This document shows positions 34,112-41,688 of a stretch of DNA of 64,000 bases, one piece after another. This DNA comes from Natronospira proteinivora (GTDB lineage: Bacteria > Pseudomonadota > Gammaproteobacteria > Natronospirales > Natronospiraceae), in assembly GCF_024170465.1 (NCBI RefSeq), contig NZ_JALJYF010000002.1:1054001-1118000 (forward strand), written 5' to 3'. Every line of letters begins with the position of its first letter. The stretch's first letter is position 1. A model generated the notes under the pieces. That model was given only the letters and a program-made list of their open reading frames with translations, did no database searches and was not told the DNA's origin. Both the position numbers and the translations under genes were made by a program.

Positions 34112-35464
34112 TTAGTCCCGCGTCGCCCGGTCCACGCCTTCCAGTGCCACCCTGGCCACATGATCGATCTGTGATTCGCTGATCACATAAGGCGGCATGA
34201 AGTACACCACATGGCCCAGAGGGCGCATCAGCACTTCATTTTCCAGCCCGTGTTTATAGACCGTCAATCCGCGTCGCTCCTGCCAGGGGTAGGGCTCTTT
34301 CTTGGCCGGGTCCTTCATCATCTCCGCTGCCAGGATCATGCCGTGCTGGCGTACTTCCCGGATATGGGGATGATCCGCGAGAGGGGCGAAGGCCTTGGCC
34401 GTTCGATCCGCCAGGACTCGATTCCGTTGAATGACGTCGTCGTCCTCAAAGATTTTCAGAGTTTCCAGGGCCACCCGGCAGGCCAGTGGATTGCCGGTAT
34501 AGCTGTGGGAGTGGAGGAATGCGGTGAGATTTTCGTACTCGTCGTAGAAGGCCTCATAGATGTCTTCGGTGGTCATCACTGCCGATAAGGGCAGATAGCC
34601 TGCGGTCAAGCCCTTGGACAGGCACATGAAATCCGGTGTGATCTCGGCTTGTTCACAGGCGAACAAGGTGCCGGTACGACCAAAGCCCACCGCGATTTCA
34701 TCCGCAATCAGATGAATTCCGAATTCATCGCAGGCTTCCCGGACGAGCTCCAGATAGATGGGGTGATACATGCGCATGCCCCCGGCGCATTGAACCAGGG
34801 GCTCGAGTATCACCGCACTGACCTCATGGTGATGTTGCTCCATGAGTCGACGCATGGGTTCGAACTGGCGGCGGGAGAAGGCCTCCCAGGATTCCCCTTC
34901 TTCCCGTTCGAAGCAATCGGGTGACGGTGCGGTGATGGTCTCCATCAGCATCGGGCCGTAGGTTTCCTTGTAGAGGGCTACATTGCCCACTGCCAAGGCA
35001 CCCAGGGTTTCGCCATGATAGCTGTTGGACAGGGTGATGAAGCGTTGTTTTTCCGGCCGGCCCACATTGCGCCAGTAATGGAAGCTCATCTTGACTGCCA
35101 CTTCCACCGCTCCAGAGCCATTGTCCGCGTAGAAGCAGCGGCTCAGTCCCGGTGGTGTAACTTCCACCAGCTTCTCCGCCAGGGCCACCGCCGGTTCATG
35201 GCTGAAGCCGGCCAGGATTACGTGCTCCAGTTCCTCCATCTGATCTCGCAGGGCGGCATTGATACGCGGGTTGGCATGGCCGAAGAGATTGACCCACCAG
35301 GAGCTCACTGCGTCGATATAGCGCCGACCCTCGAAATCCTCCAGCCAGACTCCCTTGCCCCGTTTTACCGGCACCAAGGGCAGCCATTCGTGGTCTTTCA
35401 TCTGGGTACAGGGGTGCCACAGGGCTTTGAGATCCCGGGCCACCAAGGATGCATTGTCTGCCAT
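34112..35464 (-). CDS. bioA: Adenosylmethionine-8-amino-7-oxononanoate aminotransferase
   Basis: A 450-aa PLP enzyme of biotin synthesis that converts 7-keto-8-aminopelargonate to 7,8-diaminopelargonate with S-adenosylmethionine as amino donor. Marks are WHPCTQMKDHE at the N-terminus, SWWVNLFGHANPRI, FYADNGSGAVEVAVKMSFHYW, LIADEIAVGFGRTG (the PLP-binding Asp) and FMCLSKGLTAGYLPLSAV with the Schiff-base Lys near residue 281. A BirA operator lies 18 bases upstream of the ATG. It stands apart from other bio genes. Confidence 0.95.
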   Translation of the reverse strand: MADNASLVARDLKALWHPCTQMKDHEWLPLVPVKRGKGVWLEDFEGRRYIDAVSSWWVNLFGHANPRINAALRDQMEELEHVILAGFSHEPAVALAEKLVEVTPPGLSRCFYADNGSGAVEVAVKMSFHYWRNVGRPEKQRFITLSNSYHGETLGALAVGNVALYKETYGPMLMETITAPSPDCFEREEGESWEAFSRRQFEPMRRLMEQHHHEVSAVILEPLVQCAGGMRMYHPIYLELVREACDEFGIHLIADEIAVGFGRTGTLFACEQAEITPDFMCLSKGLTAGYLPLSAVMTTEDIYEAFYDEYENLTAFLHSHSYTGNPLACRVALETLKIFEDDDVIQRNRVLADRTAKAFAPLADHPHIREVRQHGMILAAEMMKDPAKKEPYPWQERRGLTVYKHGLENEVLMRPLGHVVYFMPPYVISESQIDHVARVALEGVDRATRD

Positions 35465-35479
35465 GATTCGTCTCGCTGA

Positions 35480-35513
35480 CCGTAAACCAAAAATGGCTTA
35501 TTGTGGTTTACAA
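35480..35513. promoter_or_regulatory. BirA biotin operator
   Basis: GTAAACC (35482-35488), 16 bases, then GGTTTACAA (35505-35513). This matches the BirA operator, TTGTAAACC-N15/16-GGTTTACAA, with only the two outermost left bases changed. It sits just before bioA, so bioA should be repressed by biotinyl-AMP-loaded BirA, and BirA in this organism should keep its DNA-binding domain. Confidence 0.88.
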
Positions 35514-35561
35514 GTCAGCGAACTGCAATGCAGGCGCAGGGCATTGCACGATCCAGGCTGT

Positions 35562-36719
35562 CTAGGCCGGTGTGTCTTTCTTGACGCAGAACCGCTGGAT
35601 CAGGCCATCCACCAAGTCTAGCGTGGGCTGGATCGTATGGGTGTCGAGAAATTCGTCCGGCTGATGGGCCTGGGCGATGTCCCCGGGGCCGATGATCACC
35701 GTGTCGATCCCGAGTTCCTGAAGAAAAGGCCCCTCGGTGGAGAAGGCTACCGCCTCGGGCTCACGTCCGGTGAGTTCGGTGACCGCCTGTACGATGGCCG
35801 CCTCTTCCGGGGTGTCGAGTCCCCCCACTCCGTCAAACAGGGGCAGAAACTCGATTTCCAGTCCGCTGTCCTTTAACACCTCCCGAACCCGGCCCTGCAG
35901 TGTCTGTCGGGTGGCATCCATATCCTGTTCCGGCAAGGTGCGAAGGTCGTAGTGCACCTCAGCCTCGGGACAGATTCGATTGGGATTGTCGCCCCCATGG
36001 ATATGCCCCAGGTTGAGGGTTGGGTTGGGCACATGAAAGGCGGCATTGTGGTGATCTCGGCTCATCTGATCCCGGAAGGCCAGCAGCTCCCCCAGTACCC
36101 GGTGCATGCCGTCCAGGGCGTTATTGCCCAGGCTGGGATCGCTGGAGTGGCCGGAGCGGCCTTTGAGTCGCACCCCTTCCATATAGATGCCCTTGTGCAG
36201 ATGAACGGGGCGCAGCCGGGTGGGTTCGCCGATGATGGCGCAACGGGCTCGTAGGCTGTGTTCTGCCACCAGGGCCTTTCCGCCGGCCATGCTGGATTCC
36301 TCATCCGCCGTGCCCAGGATGATGATGGGTTCGGCCAGGTCCTCGCTGCGGTAGCGGCTGGCCGCTTCAATGGCAATGCCGAGAAAGGCCTTCATGTCAC
36401 AGGTGCCAAGCCCGTAGAGCCGGCCATCCTTTTCGGTCAGCTGGAAGGGGTCGGTATTCCAGCGATCCTCGTCATAGGGCACGGTATCGGTATGCCCGGA
36501 CAGGACCAGGCCGCCATTGCCCCGGCCCAGGGTGGCGATTACGTTGAATTTGTCCTTACCTTCCACGGCCTGCAGCTTCACCTCAAAGCCCAGGTCTTCC
36601 AGCCACCCCGCCAGGCGTTCCGAAACCAGTCGATTGCCGGTGTCGAACGCCGGGCTGACACTGCTCATGGAAGGCGCACTGATGAGTTCGCTGAGCATTT
36701 GATCCAGACTGGGTCGCAT
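35562..36719 (-). CDS. argE: Acetylornithine deacetylase
   Basis: A 385-aa M20-family metallohydrolase removing acetyl from N-acetylornithine in arginine synthesis. Zinc-site motifs are LVLSGHTDTVPYDEDRW (residues about 72-88), GLGTCDMKAFLGIAIEA, LGTADEESSMAGGKALV with the catalytic Glu, and an ending that includes GPGDIAQAHQPDEFL with the last His ligand. AAGGAG lies before the ATG. Other M20 amidohydrolases are possible, but length and motif spacing fit ArgE. It diverges from ampD. Confidence 0.9.
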   Translation of the reverse strand: MRPSLDQMLSELISAPSMSSVSPAFDTGNRLVSERLAGWLEDLGFEVKLQAVEGKDKFNVIATLGRGNGGLVLSGHTDTVPYDEDRWNTDPFQLTEKDGRLYGLGTCDMKAFLGIAIEAASRYRSEDLAEPIIILGTADEESSMAGGKALVAEHSLRARCAIIGEPTRLRPVHLHKGIYMEGVRLKGRSGHSSDPSLGNNALDGMHRVLGELLAFRDQMSRDHHNAAFHVPNPTLNLGHIHGGDNPNRICPEAEVHYDLRTLPEQDMDATRQTLQGRVREVLKDSGLEIEFLPLFDGVGGLDTPEEAAIVQAVTELTGREPEAVAFSTEGPFLQELGIDTVIIGPGDIAQAHQPDEFLDTHTIQPTLDLVDGLIQRFCVKKDTPA

Positions 36720-36776
36720 GGCCGCACTCCTTGAATGGTATAGTCAGTTCCACGATAGCTCAGGAGGATGCTGCAG

Positions 36777-37385
36777 GTGAAATTCATTCCCTCCATCCAG
36801 GCCGGCTGGCTGGACGGGGCGCGCAGGCAACCGTCTCCGAACTGGGATGCCCGTCCGCCCGATTGCGAGCCCTCCCTGCTGGTGATCCATTGCATCAGCC
36901 TCCCCCCCGGGGAATTTGGCGGCCCCTGGATTGATCATCTGTTCACCAACACCCTGCCGCCGGATGAGCATCCTTATTTTGCCGAGATACAGCATATGCG
37001 GGTCTCCAGTCATTTGCTAATTCGCCGGGATGGTGGTGTGGTGCAGTATGTGCCCTTCCATGGACGGGCTTGGCATGCCGGGCGAAGCGCCTTTTACGGT
37101 CGCCGTGCCTGCAACGATATCGGCATTGGTATTGAGTTGGAGGGTTGCGACGATAGTGGCTATACCGATGCCCAGTACCAGCAGTTGGCCCAAGCTACGG
37201 CCGCCATTGTGCGCCGCTATCCGGCCATCACGCCGGAACGCATGACCGGTCATGAGCATATCGCGCCTGGAAGAAAGAGCGACCCGGGGCCGGGTTTTGC
37301 CTGGTTTCGGTTTCGCAACGGCGTTATCCAATACTTGAACGGGCGTTCTCTGTCTGGAGACCGGCGCGGCAAGTCAGTATCCTAA
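36777..37385 (+). CDS. ampD: 1,6-anhydro-N-acetylmuramyl-L-alanine amidase
   Basis: A 202-aa cytoplasmic zinc amidase that cuts anhydromuropeptides during cell-wall recycling, thereby limiting AmpR-type induction. PPDCEPSLLVIHCISLPPGEFGG shows the first zinc His; SSHLLIRRDGGVVQYVPFHGRAWHAG and TGHEHIAPGRKSDPGPGFAW give the remaining His and Asp ligands. I prefer the GTG at 36777 to the ATG at 36768 because the AGGAGG at 36762-36767 touches the ATG but sits nine bases from the GTG. It is followed by ampE. Confidence 0.93.
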   Translation: MKFIPSIQAGWLDGARRQPSPNWDARPPDCEPSLLVIHCISLPPGEFGGPWIDHLFTNTLPPDEHPYFAEIQHMRVSSHLLIRRDGGVVQYVPFHGRAWHAGRSAFYGRRACNDIGIGIELEGCDDSGYTDAQYQQLAQATAAIVRRYPAITPERMTGHEHIAPGRKSDPGPGFAWFRFRNGVIQYLNGRSLSGDRRGKSVS

Positions 37386-37463
37386 GACGAGAGTCAGGGC
37401 CCGGATGGGCGTTGCATAATATGGGGTATCAAGGCCTTACCCAACAAAACGGGGGCAGACACC

Positions 37464-38354
37464 ATGACATTTCTTGCCATTATCGCGGCACTCGCACTGG
37501 AGCGGGCGCTACAGGCGGCCCATCTGGAACACTTCCGCCAGGTGGGTTGGTTTGGCCATTACCGGGACCAGGTGCTCAAACCGATTTCGGCCTTGCCGGG
37601 GGCCAGTGGTCCGCTGGGTGTGGCCATTCTTTGCCTGATCCCCACCCTGATCATTTTGGGTCTGGTCTGGCTGCTGGCTCAATGGTCGGTATTGCTGGCC
37701 TTCGGCTTCAGCATCGTGGTGTTGCTGTATTGTCTGGGGCCGGGGGAATTACTGGGTCAGCTGCGGCGCTATATCGATGCTCATGATCCGGAAAACACGG
37801 AAGCGGAGGAGCCGGCTCGCATCGCGGCCCAGGTCATGGAATCCGAAACTGAACTGACACCGGAGGATGATGCCCACCGGGCGGTCACCGAGTCGGCCCT
37901 GGTGCGCGCCAATGATCGCCTGTTCGCGGTAATCTTCTGGTTCGCTATCCTGGGTCCTGCCGGGGCGATTCTCTACCGCAGTGCCGATTTGCTGCGCCGT
38001 AGTGAAGTCAGCCCGGGCCAAACCCCGGCCACCGGCCTGGCCCAGTACGCGGTGATCTTCGACGGTATTCTGTCCTGGTTGCCGGCCCGTTTGCTGGCGA
38101 TTAGCTATGCACTAACCGGCAGTTTCGAGGAGGCGGTGGCTGACTGGAAGGCCTATTACGAGGAATGCACCGAAGCTTTCTTCGAAACCAGCGAGGGGGT
38201 GCTGTCCTGCACCGGCTGCGGCGCTCTGCGGATTTCCGCCGGGACCCGGGAATCCGGTCTGGCGGTGGTGCGCAGTGCCCGCTCCCTGATCCTGCGGGCC
38301 TTGATCCTTTGGCTGGCCGTCTTGGCCGTACTCACCCTGGTGGGCCTGGCCTAA
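37464..38354 (+). CDS. ampE: AmpE inner-membrane protein
   Basis: A 296-aa polytopic membrane protein. MTFLAIIAALALERALQAAHL opens the family; further helices include VAILCLIPTLIILGLVWLLA and FAVIFWFAILGPAGAILYR with the conserved RANDRLFAVIFWF context. AmpE is the partner gene of ampD, and its role in beta-lactamase signalling is not settled. It begins 78 bases after ampD on the same strand. Two inverted repeats follow the stop codon. Confidence 0.92.
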   Translation: MTFLAIIAALALERALQAAHLEHFRQVGWFGHYRDQVLKPISALPGASGPLGVAILCLIPTLIILGLVWLLAQWSVLLAFGFSIVVLLYCLGPGELLGQLRRYIDAHDPENTEAEEPARIAAQVMESETELTPEDDAHRAVTESALVRANDRLFAVIFWFAILGPAGAILYRSADLLRRSEVSPGQTPATGLAQYAVIFDGILSWLPARLLAISYALTGSFEEAVADWKAYYEECTEAFFETSEGVLSCTGCGALRISAGTRESGLAVVRSARSLILRALILWLAVLAVLTLVGLA

Positions 38355-38423
38355 GCTTAGAACAGGCCCAGTATGGAGACAGACCAGGGTTTTAATGACT
38401 CTAGGCTAAAACACGCTCTGGTC
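38341..38423. repeat. Two inverted repeats after ampE
   Basis: TGGGCCTG (38341-38348) pairs with CAGGCCCA (38363-38370) across the ampE stop codon, with the palindrome CTAAGCTTAG in the loop. A second imperfect palindrome runs from GACCAG at about 38382 to CTGGTC near 38423 with TTTTA/TAAAA inside. Neither has a T tract. They may end or stabilise the ampD-ampE message. Confidence 0.6.
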
Positions 38424-38466
38424 AAAACCCAACGAGGTGATTCAGGTTTGGCAGCCTTAGGGAGTG

Positions 38467-38616
38467 GACTGTTTTCAGTGCTTCACGGCTCGAGCGCAGG
38501 GTGGAACTGTCCAGGGACGCGTGGACCCATCCCTGGGGCTCTGGGCGCGACATCCCTGTCGCGCACAGCCCTGGCCAGCCCCACCCTGCACTCGATCCTC
38601 CAGATTGAAAACAGTG
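38467..38616. repeat. Palindromic REP-like element, copy B
   Basis: The element is bounded by ACTGTTTTCA and TGAAAACAGT. Inside, CTCGAGCGCAGGGTGG near 38489-38504 mirrors CCACCCTGCACTCGAT near 38581-38596, giving an overall palindrome of about 150 bases. Its centre contains the perfect hairpin GCGCGACA-TCCC-TGTCGCGC (38545-38564), extended by flanking GGGCT/AGCCC. Bases 38480-38548, inverted, match copy A at 15949-16018. No gene is seen from 38355 to 38737. Confidence 0.8.
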
Positions 38617-38737
38617 GATGGGGTTAGTTGGCTTGGGCTTCGCTCGAATTGCCGAGGTAGATAGCTAGAAATCGCACGCTCTGTTTTCCTTTCGGAAAAG
38701 TCTATGAAGAACTCAGTTTCCGTCTAATAAGTGTGTC

Positions 38738-39298
38738 CTACTGGCTCTGTTGGCTGTAGCCTTTTTTCCAGATCACTTCCTCGCCGTTTTCATGCCGGGC
38801 CAGGACCCGGGCAATCACGAAGAAGAGGTCCGACAATCGGTTGAGGTAGCGGGCTACTTCCAGATTGATGTCTTCTGCTTCCTTGAGCGTCCACACTTCC
38901 CGCTCGGCCCGCCGACAAATGGTGCGGGCCAGGTGACAGGCCGACGTGGCCCGGCCGCCGCCCGGCAGAATGAAATCCTCCAGTGGCGGCAAGGCTTCAT
39001 TCAGGGCATCCAGGGTGGTTTCCAGGCGCTCGGTATAGGCCGGCGTGATGGCGGTCCAGCCGGGCACGCATAACTCGCCCCCCAGATCGAATAGATCGTG
39101 CTGGATTCGGATCAGGATCTCTTTCAGATTTTCCGGCAGGGATTCAGCCAATACCATGCCCACCACTGAATTGAGCTCATCGGTGGTGCCATAGGCCACC
39201 ACCCGGGGATGATTCTTGTCCACCCGGCTGCCATCCCCCAGGCCGGTGGTGCCTTCATCACCCGTTCGGGTATAGATTTTGCTCAAGCGCTTGCCCAT
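38738..39298 (-). CDS. PduO-type cob(I)alamin adenosyltransferase
   Basis: A 186-aa enzyme transferring adenosyl from ATP to cob(I)alamin or cob(I)yrinate. The N-terminal IYTRTGDEGTTGLGDGSRV binds ATP, followed by GTTDELNSVVGM, then the helical bundle with FILPGGGRATSACHLARTICRRAER and the closing LNRLSDLFFVIARVLA. All four are diagnostic of the PduO/MMAB group. The ATG at 39298 has GGAGAG before it. I looked for a cobalamin riboswitch upstream and did not see one. It is a single gene. Confidence 0.93.
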   Translation of the reverse strand: MGKRLSKIYTRTGDEGTTGLGDGSRVDKNHPRVVAYGTTDELNSVVGMVLAESLPENLKEILIRIQHDLFDLGGELCVPGWTAITPAYTERLETTLDALNEALPPLEDFILPGGGRATSACHLARTICRRAEREVWTLKEAEDINLEVARYLNRLSDLFFVIARVLARHENGEEVIWKKGYSQQSQ

Positions 39299-39474
39299 GC
39301 CATCTCTCCTGTCCGCCCCATGCAAAGGGGGCTAATCTTCGGCTTCACCCCCGGGGCTGTCAAGGCGCAATCATCGACAGGGGCTTGTGATCCCGGCTTG
39401 GTCCGCGCCGTCTGTCTCCGAGTGGCTGTTAAGCTAGTCGATCTTCAGCTGGATGGAATCTCGGGGAGTGAAAT

Positions 39475-39760
39475 GTGAAGCAGGCCTTGAAGGGGATTCG
39501 GGTGCGAAATGGCGCAGGTCTTTGCCGACCCCCAGGTGCAAAGCCGGGGCCTGGAACAGACAATCATGGACCCGAGTGGGTAGCTATTGCCCACAGTGGC
39601 CAATCCCATCCAGCGAAGCACCGCCGAGGCCAGTGCACCGTCTGCCCTGGGCAAGCATACCCGGGCTGTCTTGTCAGCACAGCTGGGGGTGCATGACGAT
39701 CAGCGCCAAGCGCTGGCGGCAAAGGGCGTCATTGAACAGGCTACGACCAAAGGCGAATAG
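39475..39760 (+). pseudogene. C-terminal remnant of a CaiB/BaiF CoA-transferase gene
   Basis: Translation of 39509-39760 gives MAQVFADPQVQSRGLEQ, then a TAG stop at 39581-39583, then, in the same frame, VANPIQRSTAEASAPSALG and KHTRAVLSAQLG through ALAAKGVI. VFADPQVQxRG, the VxNPI segment, LGxHTxxVL and the final KGVI are the ordered C-terminal marks of class III CoA-transferases. Upstream, GIRVRNG in another frame suggests a frameshift at about 39505. Nothing of the N-terminal two thirds remains, so the gene is a decayed fragment ahead of the porin gene. Confidence 0.82.
39742..39756. promoter_or_regulatory. Degenerate GACC-GGTC-like site upstream of the porin
   Basis: TACGACCAAAGGCGA keeps the left half of the dyad found at acs and crbS (TACGACC) but has two mismatches in the right half. 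It ends 66 bases before the porin ATG, the same distance as at crbS and acs. It may be a weak site or chance, as it also lies in the pseudogene tail. Confidence 0.3.
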
Positions 39761-39821
39761 GTTTGAACCGCCGGGCATGAAATCCTGAAGCTTCTCAAGC
39801 ACTCTGCCTCAGGAGTCCGTC

Positions 39822-41015
39822 ATGCCTTCGGTTCGTTCTGCGAGTTATTCCCTGTTGTGCCTGCTATTCCTGGCTGGATGGCATTCCCCCCTGCTTGCTG
39901 CTGACGATGAAGCCACGCTTCATTTGGCCAATGCTCATCAGCTGAGCTATGGCGGCTATCTCAAACTGGATGTGATTGCCAGTCGTTATAGCGAAGGTCG
40001 CCTGCCTGCCCGCAGTGTAGGGCGCGATTTCTATGTGCCGGCAACCATTCCGGTGGGGGGTGAGAGTGCCGGTGTGGACACTGACATGCATATCAAGGAA
40101 ACCCGCTTCTGGCTGGCCACCGATTCCCAGCGGGCCGATGGTCCGTCAGTGGCGACCTATCTGGAGTTCGACTTTACCTCCGGGGCACCGGGGGGTGATG
40201 AGCGGATCAGCAATGCCTATAGTCCCGGCATCCGCCATGCCTATGCCACCACCGGCAATTGGCTGATCGGCCAGACCTGGACGAGTTTCTTCAAGGTGGA
40301 GGCCTTGGCCGAGAACCTGGATTTCATTGGTCCGACTGAAGGGACGGTCTTTGTCCGCCAGCCGCAGATTCGATATCAGAATGGCCCCTGGCAGTTTTCC
40401 ATGGAGAACCCCGAAACCACGGTCACGCCCCATGAAGGCGGAGATCGTCTGGTAACCGATACCGGCGTATTTCCGGATATGGTGGCCCGCTACAATCATT
40501 CCGCCGACTGGGGCAGTCTCAGCCTATCGGCCTTGCTGCGGGACCTGGCCATTGATACGGACGGTGAGCGGGAACGCCAAGCGGCATGGGGGGTCTCTGT
40601 AGGGAGTCGAGTGACCCTCTCCGGGGACAATGACCTGCGTTTCATGGCCAGCCATGGTGATGGCATCGGCCGCTATTTGGGTTTGAATGCCAGTAATGAT
40701 GCGGTACTGGATGCACAAGGCCGTTTGCAGACTATTCCCGTCTCGGCGGCCTTTCTATCCTATCGTCACCACTGGCATCAGGATTGGCGAAGCAATCTGA
40801 CCCTTTCCGGCCAATGGATCGACAACGACACGGACCTCACCGGTGCTGATAACAATATCAGCCGCCGAGTCGCCAGCCTGAACATCAATCTGATCCATAA
40901 TCTGGCGGAAGACCTTTTTGCGGGGGTGGAATATAGTCACGCCCGCCGGACGCTTGAAACGGGGGAGCGCGGCAGCATGGACCGCCTGCAATTCTCCATC
41001 CGATACGACTTCTGA
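39822..41015 (+). CDS. DcaP-like trimeric outer-membrane porin
   Basis: A 397-aa porin. The signal peptide ends at LLAA. The barrel matches DcaP proteins closely: LSYGGYLKLDVIASRYSEG, then YLEFDFTSGAPG, RHAYATTGNWLIGQTWTSFF, LDFIGPTEGTVFVRQPQIRY and ENPETTVTP, with a C-terminal SIRYDF. DcaP channels take up small negatively charged compounds such as dicarboxylates. The neighbours here are acetate genes, so uptake of short organic acids is a reasonable inference. Stop codons of this gene and the convergent exonuclease gene abut exactly at 41015/41016. CAGGAG precedes the ATG. Confidence 0.9.
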   Translation: MPSVRSASYSLLCLLFLAGWHSPLLAADDEATLHLANAHQLSYGGYLKLDVIASRYSEGRLPARSVGRDFYVPATIPVGGESAGVDTDMHIKETRFWLATDSQRADGPSVATYLEFDFTSGAPGGDERISNAYSPGIRHAYATTGNWLIGQTWTSFFKVEALAENLDFIGPTEGTVFVRQPQIRYQNGPWQFSMENPETTVTPHEGGDRLVTDTGVFPDMVARYNHSADWGSLSLSALLRDLAIDTDGERERQAAWGVSVGSRVTLSGDNDLRFMASHGDGIGRYLGLNASNDAVLDAQGRLQTIPVSAAFLSYRHHWHQDWRSNLTLSGQWIDNDTDLTGADNNISRRVASLNINLIHNLAEDLFAGVEYSHARRTLETGERGSMDRLQFSIRYDF

Positions 41016-41669
41016 TCAGGCCAGGAAGCGGCAACCGGCTCGATGCACCAGGCTGGCCGCCGATGTGGGTTGCCCGGCACTGATCTTCCAGGCCTGTGCC
41101 AGGAAAAGCTCGGCACAGGCAATGGCATCGCTCAGGGCATGGTGGGCGTCCATGGCCGGCAGGGCATACCGTTCCCGGCAGTGGGCCAGGGCCAGCGTCC
41201 CCGGTGCCAGGGCCAACAGGCCTTCTCCCTGTCGCATGAGGCGGCTGCGTTCCAGACCGAGGGTGTCCAGCACCGCCAGCGGTTTGAGTTCTATACCCAG
41301 GCGGCTGGCCGCCAAGCGGAGAAAGCGCCAGTCAAACCGTGCGTTGTGAGCCACCAGCACCCGGCCTTCCAGGGCCTTGGCGAACTGGCGAATGACTTTC
41401 TCAAGGGATTCCCCATTAGCCACTGCCTTCTGCTGCAGGCCGTGAATAACCGCACTTTGATTCAGACCCTGCTCGCTTTCCAGGACATGATAGGCCGACT
41501 GGCCCAGGGGCAGACCATCAGCGGTCAGCGGGACCCAACCCAAAGACAGGATGTGGTCTCGCTCCGGCGACATGCCGTTGCTCTCCAGGTCCACCGACAG
41601 ATATTCCAGCTGCCGCCAATCCAACCGCAGCTGCCGGTATTGTTGCCACATTCGTTTCAGTATGCGCAT
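41016..41669 (-). CDS. DEDDh-type 3'-5' exonuclease
   Basis: A 217-aa DnaQ-fold exonuclease. ExoI is EYLSVDLESNGMSPERDHIL (Asp and Glu metal ligands, with the usual TTG changed to SNG), ExoII is VLVAHNARFDWRFLRLA, and ExoIII is HHALSDAIACAELFLA with His and Asp. These are the five residues of the DEDDh group. Genes like this sit beside DUF294/CBS genes near acetate symporters in many gammaproteobacteria, for reasons unknown. The ATG at 41669 lies 20 bases after the DUF294 stop codon, so they share a transcript. Confidence 0.87.
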   Translation of the reverse strand: MRILKRMWQQYRQLRLDWRQLEYLSVDLESNGMSPERDHILSLGWVPLTADGLPLGQSAYHVLESEQGLNQSAVIHGLQQKAVANGESLEKVIRQFAKALEGRVLVAHNARFDWRFLRLAASRLGIELKPLAVLDTLGLERSRLMRQGEGLLALAPGTLALAHCRERYALPAMDAHHALSDAIACAELFLAQAWKISAGQPTSAASLVHRAGCRFLA

Positions 41670-41688
41670 GCCAGCCTGCCTCCCCGGT

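Noticed and set aside
39299-39474. Cobalamin riboswitch before the cobalamin adenosyltransferase gene
   Set aside because: I did not find the conserved B12-box or a matching set of stems.
39453-39788. 111-codon plus-strand frame in the porin upstream region
   Set aside because: The meaningful reading is the CoA-transferase remnant in a different frame; this frame has no family resemblance.
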